Below, one piece after another: positions 10,926 through 23,613 of a stretch of DNA of 64,000 nt (within the stretch, counting starts at the first letter, position 1; the number at the start of each line of letters is the position of its first letter). The translations under genes and the position numbers were made by a program. The notes below the pieces were generated by a model. That model searched no databases, had not been told where the DNA came from, and saw nothing but the letters and a program-made list of their open reading frames with translations. Source of the DNA: Klebsiella michiganensis (lineage in GTDB: Bacteria > Pseudomonadota > Gammaproteobacteria > Enterobacterales > Enterobacteriaceae); the NCBI RefSeq assembly GCF_002925905.1, contig NZ_PRDB01000009.1, positions 1-64,000 on the forward strand, written 5' to 3'.

Positions 10926-12344
10926 ATGAAAATCAAAACTCGCTTCGCGCCCAGCCCGACAGGCTATCTGCACGTTGGCGGCGCGCGTACTGCTCTCTAT
11001 TCCTGGCTTTTTGCACGTAATCACGGCGGTGAGTTTGTGCTGCGTATTGAAGATACCGATCTTGAGCGCTCCACGCCGGAGGCCATTGAAGCCATTATGG
11101 ATGGTATGAACTGGCTGAGCCTGGAATGGGACGAGGGTCCGTACTTCCAGACCAAGCGTTTTGATCGCTACAACGCCGTTATTGATGAAATGCTGACAGC
11201 GGGCACGGCCTATAAATGCTATTGCTCTAAAGAGCGTCTGGAAGCGCTGCGTGAAGAGCAAATGGCAAAAGGCGAGAAGCCCCGCTACGACGGTCGCTGC
11301 CGCCATGGCCACGAACATCATGCTGATGACGAACCTTGCGTCGTCCGTTTTGCCAACCCGGAAGAGGGTTCCGTTGTTTTTGACGACCAGATCCGCGGTC
11401 CGATCGAATTCAGCAACCAGGAGCTGGACGATCTGATTATCCGCCGTACCGATGGTTCTCCAACCTACAACTTCTGCGTCGTGGTTGACGACTGGGATAT
11501 GGAAATCACCCACGTTATTCGCGGCGAAGACCATATCAACAATACCCCGCGCCAGATTAACATCCTGAAAGCGCTGAATGCGCCGGTGCCGGTTTACGCC
11601 CACGTCTCGATGATTAACGGCGACGATGGTAAGAAACTGTCCAAGCGCCACGGTGCGGTCAGCGTTATGCAGTATCGCGACGACGGCTATCTGCCGGAAG
11701 CGCTGCTGAACTATCTGGTGCGTCTGGGATGGTCCAGCGGCGACCAGGAGATTTTCTCTCGCGAAGAGATGATTAAACTGTTCAGCCTGGGGGCGGTGAG
11801 CAAATCGGCGAGCGCGTTCAATACGGAAAAGCTGCAGTGGCTGAACCACCACTATATCAACTCGCTGGCCCCGGAGTACGTGGCAACGCATTTACAGTGG
11901 CACATTGAGCAGGAAAATATCGACACCCGTAACGGCCCGCAGCTGGCTGAGCTGGTGAAGCTGCTGGGCGAGCGCTGCAAAACCCTTAAAGAGATGGCGG
12001 CGAGCTGCCGCTATTTCTATGAAGATTTTGCCGAGTTTGATGCCGATGCGGCGAAAAAACATCTGCGTCCTGTTGCTCGTCAGCCGCTGGAAGTGGTGCG
12101 CGACAAATTAGCCGCTATAAGCGACTGGACGGCGGAAAACGTCCATCATGCGATTCAGGCGACGGCCGATGAGCTGGAAGTGGGGATGGGAAAAGTGGGA
12201 ATGCCGCTGCGCGTCGCGGTGACCGGTGCGGGTCAGTCTCCGGCGCTTGATGTGACCGTCCATGCGATCGGTAAATCACGTAGCGTAGAACGTATCAACA
12301 AGGCGCTGGCCTTTATTGCTGAGCGCGAAAGCCAGCAATCCTGA
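10926..12344 (+). CDS. gltX: Glutamyl-tRNA synthetase
   Basis: GluRS charges tRNA-Glu with glutamate. The 472 residues (E. coli 471) carry the class I signature as [14 protein letters not shown] at residues 8-21 and the KMSKS equivalent KKLSKRHG near residue 238. A zinc-binding knuckle CYC...C...H lies between about residues 98 and 128. The anticodon-binding helical domain forms the C-terminal third. It is divergent from the valine/lysine tRNA operon, as in E. coli. Confidence 0.97.
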   Translation: MKIKTRFAPSPTGYLHVGGARTALYSWLFARNHGGEFVLRIEDTDLERSTPEAIEAIMDGMNWLSLEWDEGPYFQTKRFDRYNAVIDEMLTAGTAYKCYCSKERLEALREEQMAKGEKPRYDGRCRHGHEHHADDEPCVVRFANPEEGSVVFDDQIRGPIEFSNQELDDLIIRRTDGSPTYNFCVVVDDWDMEITHVIRGEDHINNTPRQINILKALNAPVPVYAHVSMINGDDGKKLSKRHGAVSVMQYRDDGYLPEALLNYLVRLGWSSGDQEIFSREEMIKLFSLGAVSKSASAFNTEKLQWLNHHYINSLAPEYVATHLQWHIEQENIDTRNGPQLAELVKLLGERCKTLKEMAASCRYFYEDFAEFDADAAKKHLRPVARQPLEVVRDKLAAISDWTAENVHHAIQATADELEVGMGKVGMPLRVAVTGAGQSPALDVTVHAIGKSRSVERINKALAFIAERESQQS

Positions 12345-12365
12345 TCCTGATACAGCGATTGTTAA

Positions 12366-12398
12366 ACGGCGGGGATAGCGAACCCCGCCGTTTTTTTT
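12366..12398 (+). terminator. Terminator after gltX
   Basis: A 9-bp stem ACGGCGGGG/CCCCGCCGT with an eight-base loop is followed by eight T residues, a strong intrinsic terminator. Confidence 0.9.
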
Positions 12399-12403
12399 GC
12401 CCG

Positions 12404-12796
12404 TTACTTCGCATCAGTAATGCCAAGCCGGGACAGAAACCCGCTGATCCCCTCGCGCGCAAGAAAATCCCGCAGGTGCAGCTGCTCAGTTGGGGTCATC
12501 AGGTGCATGGTCTCGACAATCTGGCGCCAGATTGTGTCCGCATCGTTCACAAAGTATTTGACGGGCGGTTCCGCCAACTGGTTATCCATGGTCAGATGCC
12601 GCAGCGCCGGGATATTTGCCAGGAAATCGATCACCGACCTGTCGATGACGATAAGACGAGCGCGTCCGCCTTTGACTCCGGGGATCGGTTCCGTCCGCCA
12701 TTTTTGTTCTCTGGCCCAGCGGTTTATGGTTTGCCGGGCGAGGTTAAGGCACTCGGCGAGCTCCGCTGGGGTCATTTTATCTTTAAGTTTCATCAT
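12404..12796 (-). CDS. yfeD: Putative DNA-binding protein YfeD
   Basis: A 130-residue protein, the same length as E. coli YfeD. The N-terminal 60 residues are a Mu-repressor-like/YfeC-type helix-turn-helix (MTPAELAECLNLARQTINRWAREQKW), followed by the family motif PGVKGGRARLI. Its C-terminal half ends in FLAREGISGFLSRLGI, which matches the end of YfeC. The function is unknown. I chose the ATG pair four bases after the yfeC stop, with GGTGA before it; a longer frame overlaps yfeC and lacks support. It is cotranscribed with yfeC. Confidence 0.85.
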   Translation of the reverse strand: MMKLKDKMTPAELAECLNLARQTINRWAREQKWRTEPIPGVKGGRARLIVIDRSVIDFLANIPALRHLTMDNQLAEPPVKYFVNDADTIWRQIVETMHLMTPTEQLHLRDFLAREGISGFLSRLGITDAK

Positions 12797-12800
12797 GCTT

Positions 12801-13154
12801 TCACCGATCGCGAATACCGAGTCGGTTGAGTAACCCGGTGATCCCTTCACGCAGCAGCAGCGACATCAGCAGCTTTTGCTCTCCCGGCGTCATCTCTTTA
12901 CACAGGGTAAGCAGCAGAGATTCGAGATCGTTATCCGTTGCGGAATAGGGGACAGGGTTTTCGGCCACGCGCTGCGCGCTGCGAATAAACTCGCGAACCT
13001 GCTCATTAACATGTACGAGGCGCGCTTTGCCGCCCTGTACGCCGGGGCGCGGGGACGTTTGCCATCCCTCTTTACGTACCCATTTGTTAATCGTTTGCCG
13101 ACTGAAGCCAGTCAGATGCGCTATTTCTTCAGGTGTCATTCGTTCCTTGAGCAT
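12801..13154 (-). CDS. yfeC: Putative DNA-binding protein YfeC
   Basis: A 117-residue paralogue of the adjacent YfeD (E. coli YfeC has 114). The helix-turn-helix MTPEEIAHLTGFSRQTINKWVRKEGW and the PGVQGGKARLVHV motif fill the first half; the C-terminus LLREGITGLLNRLGI repeats the YfeD ending. It is probably a small transcription factor; its target is not known. It opens the yfeC-yfeD operon, and the two genes look like an old tandem duplication. Confidence 0.85.
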   Translation of the reverse strand: MLKERMTPEEIAHLTGFSRQTINKWVRKEGWQTSPRPGVQGGKARLVHVNEQVREFIRSAQRVAENPVPYSATDNDLESLLLTLCKEMTPGEQKLLMSLLLREGITGLLNRLGIRDR

Positions 13155-13312
13155 ACTATTTCCTGAGTAAATATGTGGGAATTAGTTGCACATGTTATAG
13201 CATCCTTTTAAAGGAAAGAGTGACATGTTTAACTTCTGGCTGCGATAAGGCTCGCAATGTCAGCCGTTTGCCTGCTTTTTCAGCGATCAAATAGCCGGGA
13301 TTGATTTTGCCG

Positions 13313-13341
13313 TTGACACCTGGCGAAGGAATTCATATTAT
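13313..13341 (+). promoter_or_regulatory. Promoter of the alaWX tRNA operon
   Basis: A perfect -35 TTGACA and a -10 TATTAT are separated by 17 bases, followed by the GC-rich discriminator GCCGCCC. This is the expected form of a growth-rate-controlled tRNA promoter; the first tRNA starts 33 bases after the -10. Confidence 0.85.
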
Positions 13342-13373
13342 GCCGCCCGTCAACACGACACGCTTTACGTTAC

Positions 13374-13449
<76 letters not shown>

Positions 13450-13490
13450 ACACCTGCACCCATCAGGTTTGGTTCGTAAAGAGGTCCTGT

Positions 13491-13566
<76 letters not shown>

Positions 13567-13572
13567 AATTCG

Positions 13573-13601
13573 GAACCCTCGCTACGGCGGGGGTTTTTTG
13601 T
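13573..13601 (+). terminator. Terminator of the alaWX operon
   Basis: An imperfect stem AACCCTCGC/GCGGGGGTT is followed by TTTTTT just after the second tRNA-Ala. Confidence 0.75.
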
Positions 13602-13767
13602 TTGTCTGGCGGAGGAAATGTAAAGCATTCTCTGAATAAGTCAGCAAACCTCTGCGTTAAGTAATTTCAGATTTTTTCACTATTTAAAATCTTGCCTGCC
13701 TTTATTAAGCAACATAATATCTGTTGCCTGAATATATTTGTTGCAGCCGGAGTTTTAATTAACAATA

Positions 13768-15948
13768 ATGCTTGATCATCTTAACATTAAGATCAAAAAA
13801 ACTCTGCTGGCGCTCCTGGTCTGCTTTATCGCAATTCCGCTGTCCCGATTTATTTCCCCACAAACCATTATTGACGGAAATCAAATTTATCTGGCATGGC
13901 TACCGCTGAGCTTAATGTATTCCGTACTTTTTATTTTTGGCCGCTACGCCGTTGCGCCATTGATTATCGCGTTTGCGATCACTAATGCCTGGATAATCGA
14001 TCTGACGCTAACCCAGGCGCTGATCCTGCTATTTTGCCAGCTCTTTTCAGTTTTCCTGTCCTGCGCGATTGTTCGCTTTCAGCTTGGAAGGCGCTGGCGC
14101 GCTGGGCTGACGGCAAAACATATGGGCGCGAGGATTTTTTGGGGAGGCTTTTTTGCACCGCTCCTTTTGAAGGTCACCATGTATCTGGCGGGGCGTTTTT
14201 TTGCTTTTCCGTTGGCAATATCCAGCTATTTCGGCAGTATGTCGGTTATTTACACCATTATCGATATACAAAGCCTGATTAGCGCCGCATTAATTTTCAC
14301 GACATTCTTTTATTATCCGTTGCGGATGATTATCAGTCCACGTTATGCACGAGCATTCTGGCGTAATCTTTGCCACTCATGGCGGGCGGGCGAGCAGCGG
14401 GTATTTACGTTGTATTGGTTTGTGGCCCTGGCGGCAATATTACTGGTGCTGTGTACGCCTTATGATTCTGTTTTTATTGCCGGTTATTTAGTCCCGCTTA
14501 TTTTCATTTTATACTTCATTGGTATTAGCCGCTTGGGGCATACGCTGATTCGCATTTCATGGTCCGTTTCAGCCTTTTTACTCGTGGCGTATAACCAGAA
14601 TTTTTTACACGGCGTACAAACTGAATATTCACTGTCGTTTGTTCTTTCGGTACTCATTTGTTTCACTATCTGCCTGTTTTATATGGCGGATATCTACGCT
14701 CGCAGTGAAAGAATGAAGTTCAGGTGGCGGGATCAGGCGGAAGAAGATCCGCTAACCGGTTTACCGAATCTGCGCGCGCTGGAGAGTCACCTGCAGCGGA
14801 ATCCTGCTGTGGCCATCAGCAGCCTGCGCATTCAGAATCTGGACTTCCTGAGCCGCCATTATGGCATGATGATGAGAGTGGAGAGCAAACGGCAGATAGC
14901 CCGGAAGCTACAGCCGCTATTAGCTCCCGGCGAGCGAATATTTCAGCTCCCCGGCAGCGAGCTACTGCTGGTACTGAAGGGGCCGGAGCCAGAGGCGCGG
15001 TTAAGTCATATTGTTTCCACGCTTAACCATAAAAAATTTAGCTGGAATAACCAGGCGTTAGATCTGGAATTTGGCGCATCGTGGGGCGGCTACCGCGGCA
15101 TAGAATCTGAGCTTCACCCGATGCTTGGTCAGCTTAGCTGGTTATCGGAGCAGGCCGGCGCGGCGCGGCGCGTATTACCGCTGGACGCGGCGCAAGAGCA
15201 GATTTCCGATCAAACGAGCGAACAGGTACGGCTGCTGGCGAAGATTAAGCAGGCGCTTAACGAACGTGGGCTGGTACTGTACGCCCAGCCTATCCGGGAC
15301 GCCTCCGGCGAGGGGTATTACGAGATACTGAGTCGTATGCGCTGCGGCAATACCATCATTACGCCCGATCGGTTTATCCCGCTGATTGCGCAGTTTAACC
15401 TGAGCCAGCGTTTTGATATGCAGGTGCTGGAAACGCTGTTTAGTTCGCTCAATCACCATCATGGCCAGCATTTCTCCGTCAACCTTCTGCCCTATACGCT
15501 GATGCAAAAGGATAGCGCGGCGCAAATCATCGCGCTGTTTAAACGCTATAACCTGTCGGCGGAGGCGATAACGATTGAAGTTACCGAAGAGCAGGCGTTT
15601 TCCGATGTCGAGACCAGCATGCATAACATCCAGCTGCTGCGAGATTTCGGTTGCGGTATAGCGATTGATGACTTTGGTACCGGCTACGCTAACTACGAGC
15701 GTCTGAAAAGCCTGCAGGCCGATATCCTGAAAATTGACGGCTGCTTCGTGCGCGATATCGAGACCGATCCGCTGGACGCCATTATGGTCAAATCCATTAT
15801 TGAAATGGCTAAGGTTAAGAAGATGAAAGTGGTGGCGGAATACGTTGAAACGCCGGAGCAGCGGGAAAAGCTTCTCGAGTTAGGTGTCGATTATCTCCAG
15901 GGGTATCTGGTGGGTAAGCCGCTGCCGTTGAGCGAACTGCGGGCATGA
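13768..15948 (+). CDS. pdeA: Cyclic-di-GMP phosphodiesterase PdeA (YfeA)
   Basis: A 726-residue membrane-bound EAL enzyme that hydrolyses cyclic di-GMP (E. coli 729). The first 310 residues are a multi-helix membrane domain. A GGDEF-like domain follows from DPLTGLPNLRAL (about 330), but its active-site loop reads LPGSELLLV, so it is degenerate. The C-terminal EAL domain keeps the catalytic set: YEILSR at the EAL position (EIL), NLL, EVTEE, IDDFGTGY, K in LKID, VVAEYVET and the final LQGY. It is therefore probably an active phosphodiesterase with a sensory or regulatory GGDEF remnant. It follows the tRNA-Ala pair, as in E. coli. Confidence 0.92.
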   Translation: MLDHLNIKIKKTLLALLVCFIAIPLSRFISPQTIIDGNQIYLAWLPLSLMYSVLFIFGRYAVAPLIIAFAITNAWIIDLTLTQALILLFCQLFSVFLSCAIVRFQLGRRWRAGLTAKHMGARIFWGGFFAPLLLKVTMYLAGRFFAFPLAISSYFGSMSVIYTIIDIQSLISAALIFTTFFYYPLRMIISPRYARAFWRNLCHSWRAGEQRVFTLYWFVALAAILLVLCTPYDSVFIAGYLVPLIFILYFIGISRLGHTLIRISWSVSAFLLVAYNQNFLHGVQTEYSLSFVLSVLICFTICLFYMADIYARSERMKFRWRDQAEEDPLTGLPNLRALESHLQRNPAVAISSLRIQNLDFLSRHYGMMMRVESKRQIARKLQPLLAPGERIFQLPGSELLLVLKGPEPEARLSHIVSTLNHKKFSWNNQALDLEFGASWGGYRGIESELHPMLGQLSWLSEQAGAARRVLPLDAAQEQISDQTSEQVRLLAKIKQALNERGLVLYAQPIRDASGEGYYEILSRMRCGNTIITPDRFIPLIAQFNLSQRFDMQVLETLFSSLNHHHGQHFSVNLLPYTLMQKDSAAQIIALFKRYNLSAEAITIEVTEEQAFSDVETSMHNIQLLRDFGCGIAIDDFGTGYANYERLKSLQADILKIDGCFVRDIETDPLDAIMVKSIIEMAKVKKMKVVAEYVETPEQREKLLELGVDYLQGYLVGKPLPLSELRA

Positions 15949-15949
15949 A

Positions 15950-15972
15950 AAAGCCGGGACTTGCCCGGCTTT
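15950..15972. terminator. Bidirectional terminator pdeA / nupC
   Basis: The 9-bp stem AAAGCCGGG/CCCGGCTTT lies between the two convergent stop codons and can serve both genes. Confidence 0.7.
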
Positions 15973-15990
15973 CGCGATACCGCTGACGAA

Positions 15991-17193
15991 TTACAGTACC
16001 AGCGCGGCGATAGACGCAGAGAGCACGCTCACCAGCGTAGAACCGTACACCAGCTTCAGGCCGAAGCGGGAAACCACGTTACCTTGCTCTTCGTTCAGGC
16101 CTTTAATCGCGCCGGCGATGATACCGATAGAAGAGAAGTTGGCGAAGGAGACCAGGAAGATAGAGATGATGCCTTCCGCACGCGGAGAGAGCGTGGCGGC
16201 AACTTTCTGCAGATCCATCATGGCGACGAATTCGTTAGAAACCAGCTTGGTGGCCATAATACTTCCTACCTGCAGCGCTTCACCTGCCGGTACGCCCATC
16301 ACCCACGCAACCGGATAAAAGATATAGCCGAGGATCCCCTGGAAGGAGATGCTATAGCCGAACCAGCCGGTGACGGTGGCGAACAGGGCGTTCAGCGCGG
16401 AAATCAGCGCGATAAAACCAATCAGCATGGCGGCCACGATAATCGCCACTTTAAAGCCTGCCAGGATGTATTCACCCAGCATCTCGAAGAAGCTCTGTCC
16501 TTCATGCAGGTTAGACATCTGCAGATTTTCTTCGCTTTCGTCAACGCGATACGGGTTAATCAGCGACAGCACGATAAAGGTGCTGAACATGTTCAGTACC
16601 AGCGCCGCAACTACATATTTCGGCTGCAGCATGGTCATGTACGCGCCCACGATAGACATGGATACCGTAGACATCGCGGTCGCCGCCATGGTGTACATGC
16701 GGTTGCGGGACATCTTGCCAAGAATATCTTTATAGGCGATGAAGTTTTCGGACTGGCCCAGAATCAGCGAGCTGACAGCGTTAAAGGATTCCAGCTTGCC
16801 CATGCCGTTGATTTTGGACAGCACGGTACCAATCGCGCGAATGACGATAGGCAGAATACGAATATGCTGCAAAATACCGATCAGCGCAGAAATAAAGACG
16901 ATCGGGCACAAAACCTTCAGGAAGAAGAACGCCAGGCCTTTGTCGTTCATGTTGCCGAAGACGAAGTTTGTCCCTTCGTTGGCGAAACCGAGAAGTTTTT
17001 CAAACATCTCGGAGAAGCCCTTCACAAAACCCAGACCAATGTCAGAGTTCAGGAAGAACCAGGCCAGCAGCACTTCAATGACAAGCAGCTGAATGACATA
17101 ACGAATACGAATCTGCTTACGGTTGTGGCTGACCAACAGGGCCAGAATGGCCACCACTACGATCGCGAGAATAAAGTGCAGGACGCGGTCCAT
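15991..17193 (-). CDS. nupC: Nucleoside:proton symporter NupC
   Basis: A 400-residue concentrative nucleoside transporter of the inner membrane, equal in length to E. coli NupC. It imports pyrimidine nucleosides and adenosine with protons. Family motifs visible are [14 protein letters not shown] near residue 142, [12 protein letters not shown], and the late EFVAMMDLQ and FANFSSIGI segments. I chose the ATG for MDRVLHF because TTTGGAG lies upstream; a longer frame begins 13 codons earlier without support. In E. coli CRP and CytR control it; no sure sites are visible here. Confidence 0.95.
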   Translation of the reverse strand: MDRVLHFILAIVVVAILALLVSHNRKQIRIRYVIQLLVIEVLLAWFFLNSDIGLGFVKGFSEMFEKLLGFANEGTNFVFGNMNDKGLAFFFLKVLCPIVFISALIGILQHIRILPIVIRAIGTVLSKINGMGKLESFNAVSSLILGQSENFIAYKDILGKMSRNRMYTMAATAMSTVSMSIVGAYMTMLQPKYVVAALVLNMFSTFIVLSLINPYRVDESEENLQMSNLHEGQSFFEMLGEYILAGFKVAIIVAAMLIGFIALISALNALFATVTGWFGYSISFQGILGYIFYPVAWVMGVPAGEALQVGSIMATKLVSNEFVAMMDLQKVAATLSPRAEGIISIFLVSFANFSSIGIIAGAIKGLNEEQGNVVSRFGLKLVYGSTLVSVLSASIAALVL

Positions 17194-17476
17194 ATTTGCT
17201 CCAAATATGAGGCAGGTTAAATTTCTGTGCACATTCTATGTAACAAGCGCAAAGAAAACGAGAGCCAGCACACACTATTGCAAGGATATGTGACTAATGG
17301 CAAAAATAGTGATCAACCATGCATTTTTGTTATGTTACGTAAAGGTTTTAAAAGTTGCTCGGTTGTACTATTCTGGTGATTAATTAAAAGCGTTTATCAG
17401 TTCCCCGGTTTTCCGTTGCCAACCCGCTATCGTTCTCCCCTATCACAGCAATCATTATCATCGCTCCAAATGAACT

Positions 17477-17495
17477 TGATAATCATTCGCATTTT
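17477..17495 (+). promoter_or_regulatory. Candidate Fur box upstream of mntH
   Basis: TGATAATCATTCGCATTTT matches most of the 7-1-7 Fur consensus TGATAATNATTATCA and lies upstream of the MntR box. Iron repression of mntH through Fur is established in enterics; the site itself is inferred. Confidence 0.5.
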
Positions 17496-17504
17496 GATAG
17501 CATA

Positions 17505-17526
17505 AAACATAGCAAAGGCTATATTT
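17505..17526 (+). promoter_or_regulatory. MntR operator of mntH
   Basis: The 22-base inverted repeat has the arms AAACATAG and CTATATTT around CAAAGG and differs from the recalled E. coli MntR box by one base. It ends 13 bases before the mntH ATG, so manganese-bound MntR would repress transcription here. The rest of the 346-base gap between nupC and mntH holds the two divergent promoters, which I could not place with confidence. Confidence 0.8.
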
Positions 17527-17539
17527 CCAGAGGCAGAAA

Positions 17540-18775
17540 ATGACCAACAGTCGCGTTGAGAATAGCAGCGGTCGCGCAGCGCGCAAGATTAAGCTCGCCC
17601 TGATGGGGCCGGCGTTCATTGCTGCCATTGGCTATATCGATCCGGGTAACTTCGCCACCAACATTCAGGCCGGCGCCAGCTTTGGCTACCAGCTGCTGTG
17701 GGTGGTGGTATGGGCTAACCTGATGGCGATGCTGATTCAGGTGATGTCGGCGAAGCTGGGCATCGCCACCGGTAAAAATCTGGCGGAGCAAATTCGCGAC
17801 CACTACCCGCGTCCTGTGGTGTGGTTCTACTGGGTGCAGGCCGAAATTATCGCTATGGCGACCGATCTTGCCGAGTTTATTGGCGCGGCTATCGGATTTA
17901 AGCTGGTGCTCGGCGTGTCATTGCTTCAGGGCGCTGTATTGACCGGAATTGCGACCTTCCTGATTCTGATGCTGCAGCGTCGCGGTCAAAAGCCGCTGGA
18001 AAAAGTGATAGGCGGGCTGCTGCTGTTTGTCGCCGCAGCGTACGTCGTTGAGCTTATCTTCTCCCAGCCCGCGCTGGCACCCCTGGCGAAAGGGATGATC
18101 GTGCCTTCACTGCCGACCAGCGAAGCGGTGTTTCTTGCCGCCGGGGTATTGGGGGCGACCATCATGCCGCATGTTATCTACTTACACTCATCGCTCACTC
18201 AGCACCTGCACGGGGGGACGCGCAAAGAGCGCTATAACGCCACGCGCTGGGATGTCGCCATTGCCATGACCATCGCGGGTTTTGTTAACCTGGCCATGAT
18301 GGCGACCGCCGCCGCCGCCTTCCACTTTAACGGCCACACCGGGATTGCCGACCTCGATCAGGCCTATCTGACGCTGGAGCCCTTGCTGAGCCACGCGGCA
18401 GCTACCATCTTTGGTCTGAGCCTGATAGCGGCGGGTTTATCCTCCACGGTTGTGGGAACCCTGGCAGGGCAGGTGGTAATGCAGGGCTTTATCCGCTTCC
18501 ATATCCCGCTGTGGTTTCGCCGGGCGATCACCATGCTGCCGTCGTTTATCGTCATTTTAATGGGGCTGGATCCCACGCGTATTCTGGTGATGAGCCAGGT
18601 ATTGCTGAGCTTTGGTATCGCCCTCGCGCTGGTGCCGCTGCTGATATTCACCAGCGATTCCCGGTTAATGGGCGACCTGGTCAATTCCCGGTGGGTAAAA
18701 CTGCTGGGGTGGGGGATAGTTGCGGTCGTTGTGCTGCTTAACGGCTGGCTGATTATTGGAACGATATTCAGTTAA
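17540..18775 (+). CDS. mntH: NRAMP manganese transporter MntH
   Basis: MntH imports Mn2+ (and other divalent metals) with protons across the inner membrane. The 411 residues (E. coli 412) form eleven hydrophobic segments. The metal-site motifs are present: DPGNFATN in helix 1 (residue about 34) and [11 protein letters not shown] in helix 6. The start MTNSRVEN with a GAGGCAGAAA leader is typical. It stands alone with MntR and Fur boxes just upstream and a terminator after it. Confidence 0.96.
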   Translation: MTNSRVENSSGRAARKIKLALMGPAFIAAIGYIDPGNFATNIQAGASFGYQLLWVVVWANLMAMLIQVMSAKLGIATGKNLAEQIRDHYPRPVVWFYWVQAEIIAMATDLAEFIGAAIGFKLVLGVSLLQGAVLTGIATFLILMLQRRGQKPLEKVIGGLLLFVAAAYVVELIFSQPALAPLAKGMIVPSLPTSEAVFLAAGVLGATIMPHVIYLHSSLTQHLHGGTRKERYNATRWDVAIAMTIAGFVNLAMMATAAAAFHFNGHTGIADLDQAYLTLEPLLSHAAATIFGLSLIAAGLSSTVVGTLAGQVVMQGFIRFHIPLWFRRAITMLPSFIVILMGLDPTRILVMSQVLLSFGIALALVPLLIFTSDSRLMGDLVNSRWVKLLGWGIVAVVVLLNGWLIIGTIFS

Positions 18776-18788
18776 GCGTGACGATGAA

Positions 18789-18812
18789 AAAGGGAGCCGA
18801 ATGGCTCCCTTT
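18789..18812. terminator. Bidirectional terminator mntH / ypeC
   Basis: The 10-bp stem AAAGGGAGCC/GGCTCCCTTT with a GAAT loop lies between the convergent genes. Confidence 0.8.
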
Positions 18813-18816
18813 GCGA

Positions 18817-19167
18817 TTAATGATGCCCGTGGCCATGTCCGCGTCCGCCGCCTGGCCCACGCCCCCAGCCGCCGCGTCGGTCATCGCGATCTTTCCAGCC
18901 TTCGCGATAGCCGCGTTCGTAGGCTTTACCTTTATCCCAGCCGCGATGCCAGCCGTTGTCGTGACGGCGCCAGCGGTTATCGCGCCACTCATAGTGTCGA
19001 CGCCAGTAATCACGGTCGCGCCAGCCGCCACCGTCCCAGTAGTTACCGTAATTGTCGCGATCGCCAATTTGTAATTTTATTGATGGCAACAGGGTGATTT
19101 CACCAGCGTTAGCGACCAATGGCGCTGAAGCCAGAAGCACTGCAGCCAAAATCAGTGACCTGAACAT
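18817..19167 (-). CDS. ypeC: DUF2502 periplasmic protein YpeC
   Basis: A 116-residue exported protein of unknown function (E. coli YpeC has 108). An N-terminal signal peptide ([21 protein letters not shown]) ends before GEITLLP, where cleavage is likely. The mature part begins with the conserved [20 protein letters not shown], then is very rich in Arg, Trp, Asp, Gly and His with DRDYWRR-type repeats and ends in a GHGHGHH tail. The chosen ATG has GAAGGAG six bases upstream. The His/Asp-rich tail could bind metals, which is only a guess from composition and from the neighbouring mntH. Confidence 0.85.
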   Translation of the reverse strand: MFRSLILAAVLLASAPLVANAGEITLLPSIKLQIGDRDNYGNYWDGGGWRDRDYWRRHYEWRDNRWRRHDNGWHRGWDKGKAYERGYREGWKDRDDRRGGWGRGPGGGRGHGHGHH

Positions 19168-19297
19168 ACTCTTCTCCTTCACGATCGGGGCCGTTGTCGG
19201 CCTGTTAACCTGATATTACGGGGCGGTAAAGCCCCGCCGCATCGGAGGAACTCCTAAATCGCAAGTGAGAGCACTTTTTGCTAAAGTAACAATGAAT

Positions 19298-20290
19298 TTA
19301 CACCGCAAGGATCGCGTCAATGGTGGCCCGTTCTTCGGCGCTGAAATGGCGGTTTTCCAGCATGCCAACCGCATCGTCGAGCTGCGAAGTTTTACTGGCG
19401 CCAATCAGTACCGACGTCACTTTCTCATCGCGCAGTACCCAGGCCAGCGCCATCTGTGAGAGCTTCTGTCCGCGGGATTCGGCCAGCGTATTCAACTGAC
19501 TAATCTTTTCCAGCTTGCTTTCAGTAAGCTGCTCCGGTTGCAGGAACCGGCTGCCGCTGGCGGCGCGGGAGTCCGCCGGGATACCGTGCAGGTAACGGTT
19601 GGTGAGCTGGCCGCCCGCAAGCGGTGAAAACGCTATACTTCCCACCCCCGCGCTCTGTAGGAAATCGAGTAATCCCTCCTCGACCCAGCGTTCAAACATC
19701 GAATATTTGGGCTGATGAATCAGACACGGCGTGCCGAGATCGTTAAGGATATTGACGGCTTCCCGGGCCTGTTCGAGCGGATAATTCGATAATCCGACGT
19801 AGAGCGCTTTCCCCTGGCGGACGATGTGGTCCAGCGCGCTCATGGTTTCCCGCAGCGGCGTTTCGGGATCGGGGCGGTGATGGTAGAAGATGTCGACATA
19901 GTCGAGACCCATTCGCTTAAGGCTCTGGTCGAGGCTGGCAATCAGGTACTTGCGCGATCCCCAGTCGCCATAGGGGCCGTCCCACATGGTGTAACCGGCT
20001 TTACTGGAGATAATCAGTTCATCGCGATAGGGCAAAAAATCCTCTTTCAGGATGCGGCCAAAATGACTCTCCGCCGAACCCGGCGGTGGCCCATAGTTGT
20101 TGGCTAAATCAAAATGAGTCATGCCGAGATCAAATGCGTGACGCAGAAGCTGGCGGCTGGTTTCCACCCGCGTTTCGTCGCCAAAATTGTGCCAAAGCCC
20201 AAGAGAAATCGCCGGTAGCTTTAGTCCGCTATGACCGCAGCGGCGGTACTCCATCGTTTGATATCGCGTGGCGTTTGCCTGGTAAACCAT
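19298..20290 (-). CDS. Aldo-keto reductase, YghZ/Gpr-like
   Basis: A 330-residue NADPH-dependent aldo-keto reductase of the AKR14 type, close to E. coli YghZ (346 residues), which reduces L-glyceraldehyde 3-phosphate and methylglyoxal. The catalytic tetrad can be read as Asp in FDLANNYGPP with its Tyr, Lys in IISSKAGYTMW and His in DIFYHHRPD. Nucleotide-binding motifs near the C-terminus include LIGASKTSQL. The start has GGAGGAAGT in front. It is divergent from ipdC with 176 bases between them and is absent from this site in E. coli K-12. The substrate here is unknown; a role with the aldehyde product of IpdC is possible but unproven. Confidence 0.85.
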   Translation of the reverse strand: MVYQANATRYQTMEYRRCGHSGLKLPAISLGLWHNFGDETRVETSRQLLRHAFDLGMTHFDLANNYGPPPGSAESHFGRILKEDFLPYRDELIISSKAGYTMWDGPYGDWGSRKYLIASLDQSLKRMGLDYVDIFYHHRPDPETPLRETMSALDHIVRQGKALYVGLSNYPLEQAREAVNILNDLGTPCLIHQPKYSMFERWVEEGLLDFLQSAGVGSIAFSPLAGGQLTNRYLHGIPADSRAASGSRFLQPEQLTESKLEKISQLNTLAESRGQKLSQMALAWVLRDEKVTSVLIGASKTSQLDDAVGMLENRHFSAEERATIDAILAV

Positions 20291-20316
20291 ACTTCCTCCG
20301 CAGATAAAACAGGGTT

Positions 20317-20332
20317 GTGTATACGTTTACAC
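20317..20332. promoter_or_regulatory. Palindromic operator-like site in the AKR/ipdC divergent region
   Basis: GTGTATAC/GTTTACAC is a 16-base palindrome with a single mismatch, 27 bases from the reductase start. It resembles sites bound by dimeric repressors; the regulator is not known. Confidence 0.4.
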
Positions 20333-20368
20333 TAAAGAATGTTTGCCGCGGAGTACACACCCTGAAGG

Positions 20369-23360
<2,992 letters not shown>

Positions 23361-23613
23361 GAAAATATCCTTCTGAAGGTTTCGACGCACTACTTTGCCC
23401 GGGGGCGTTAAGGTCGTTGGCGCAAATGGTGCTGAAACGATAAAGTAAAGAGCTGGCCTGACGATCGGCCGCACAATAATTTCATAAATTACAGCCTAAC
23501 TGTGACGTAGGTCGCTAAACAAAGGGCGCTTATGCGTTGGTCGTTGTTGTTAGGACGTCATGAATTTAGAGTGTGCCAAAGAATCATTTTGACTTTAGCG
23601 GAGCCGTAACGGA

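Noticed and set aside
10563-11891. Long minus-strand frame opposite gltX (about 442 codons) running through a tRNA
   Set aside because: It overlaps tRNA-Val and the tRNA promoter and is a codon-bias shadow of gltX.
15961-17220. Long open frame on the plus strand opposite nupC (about 419 codons)
   Set aside because: It is a mirror of the nupC coding strand, with His/Arg/Gln-rich low-complexity content, no ribosome binding site and no family resemblance. nupC is certain.
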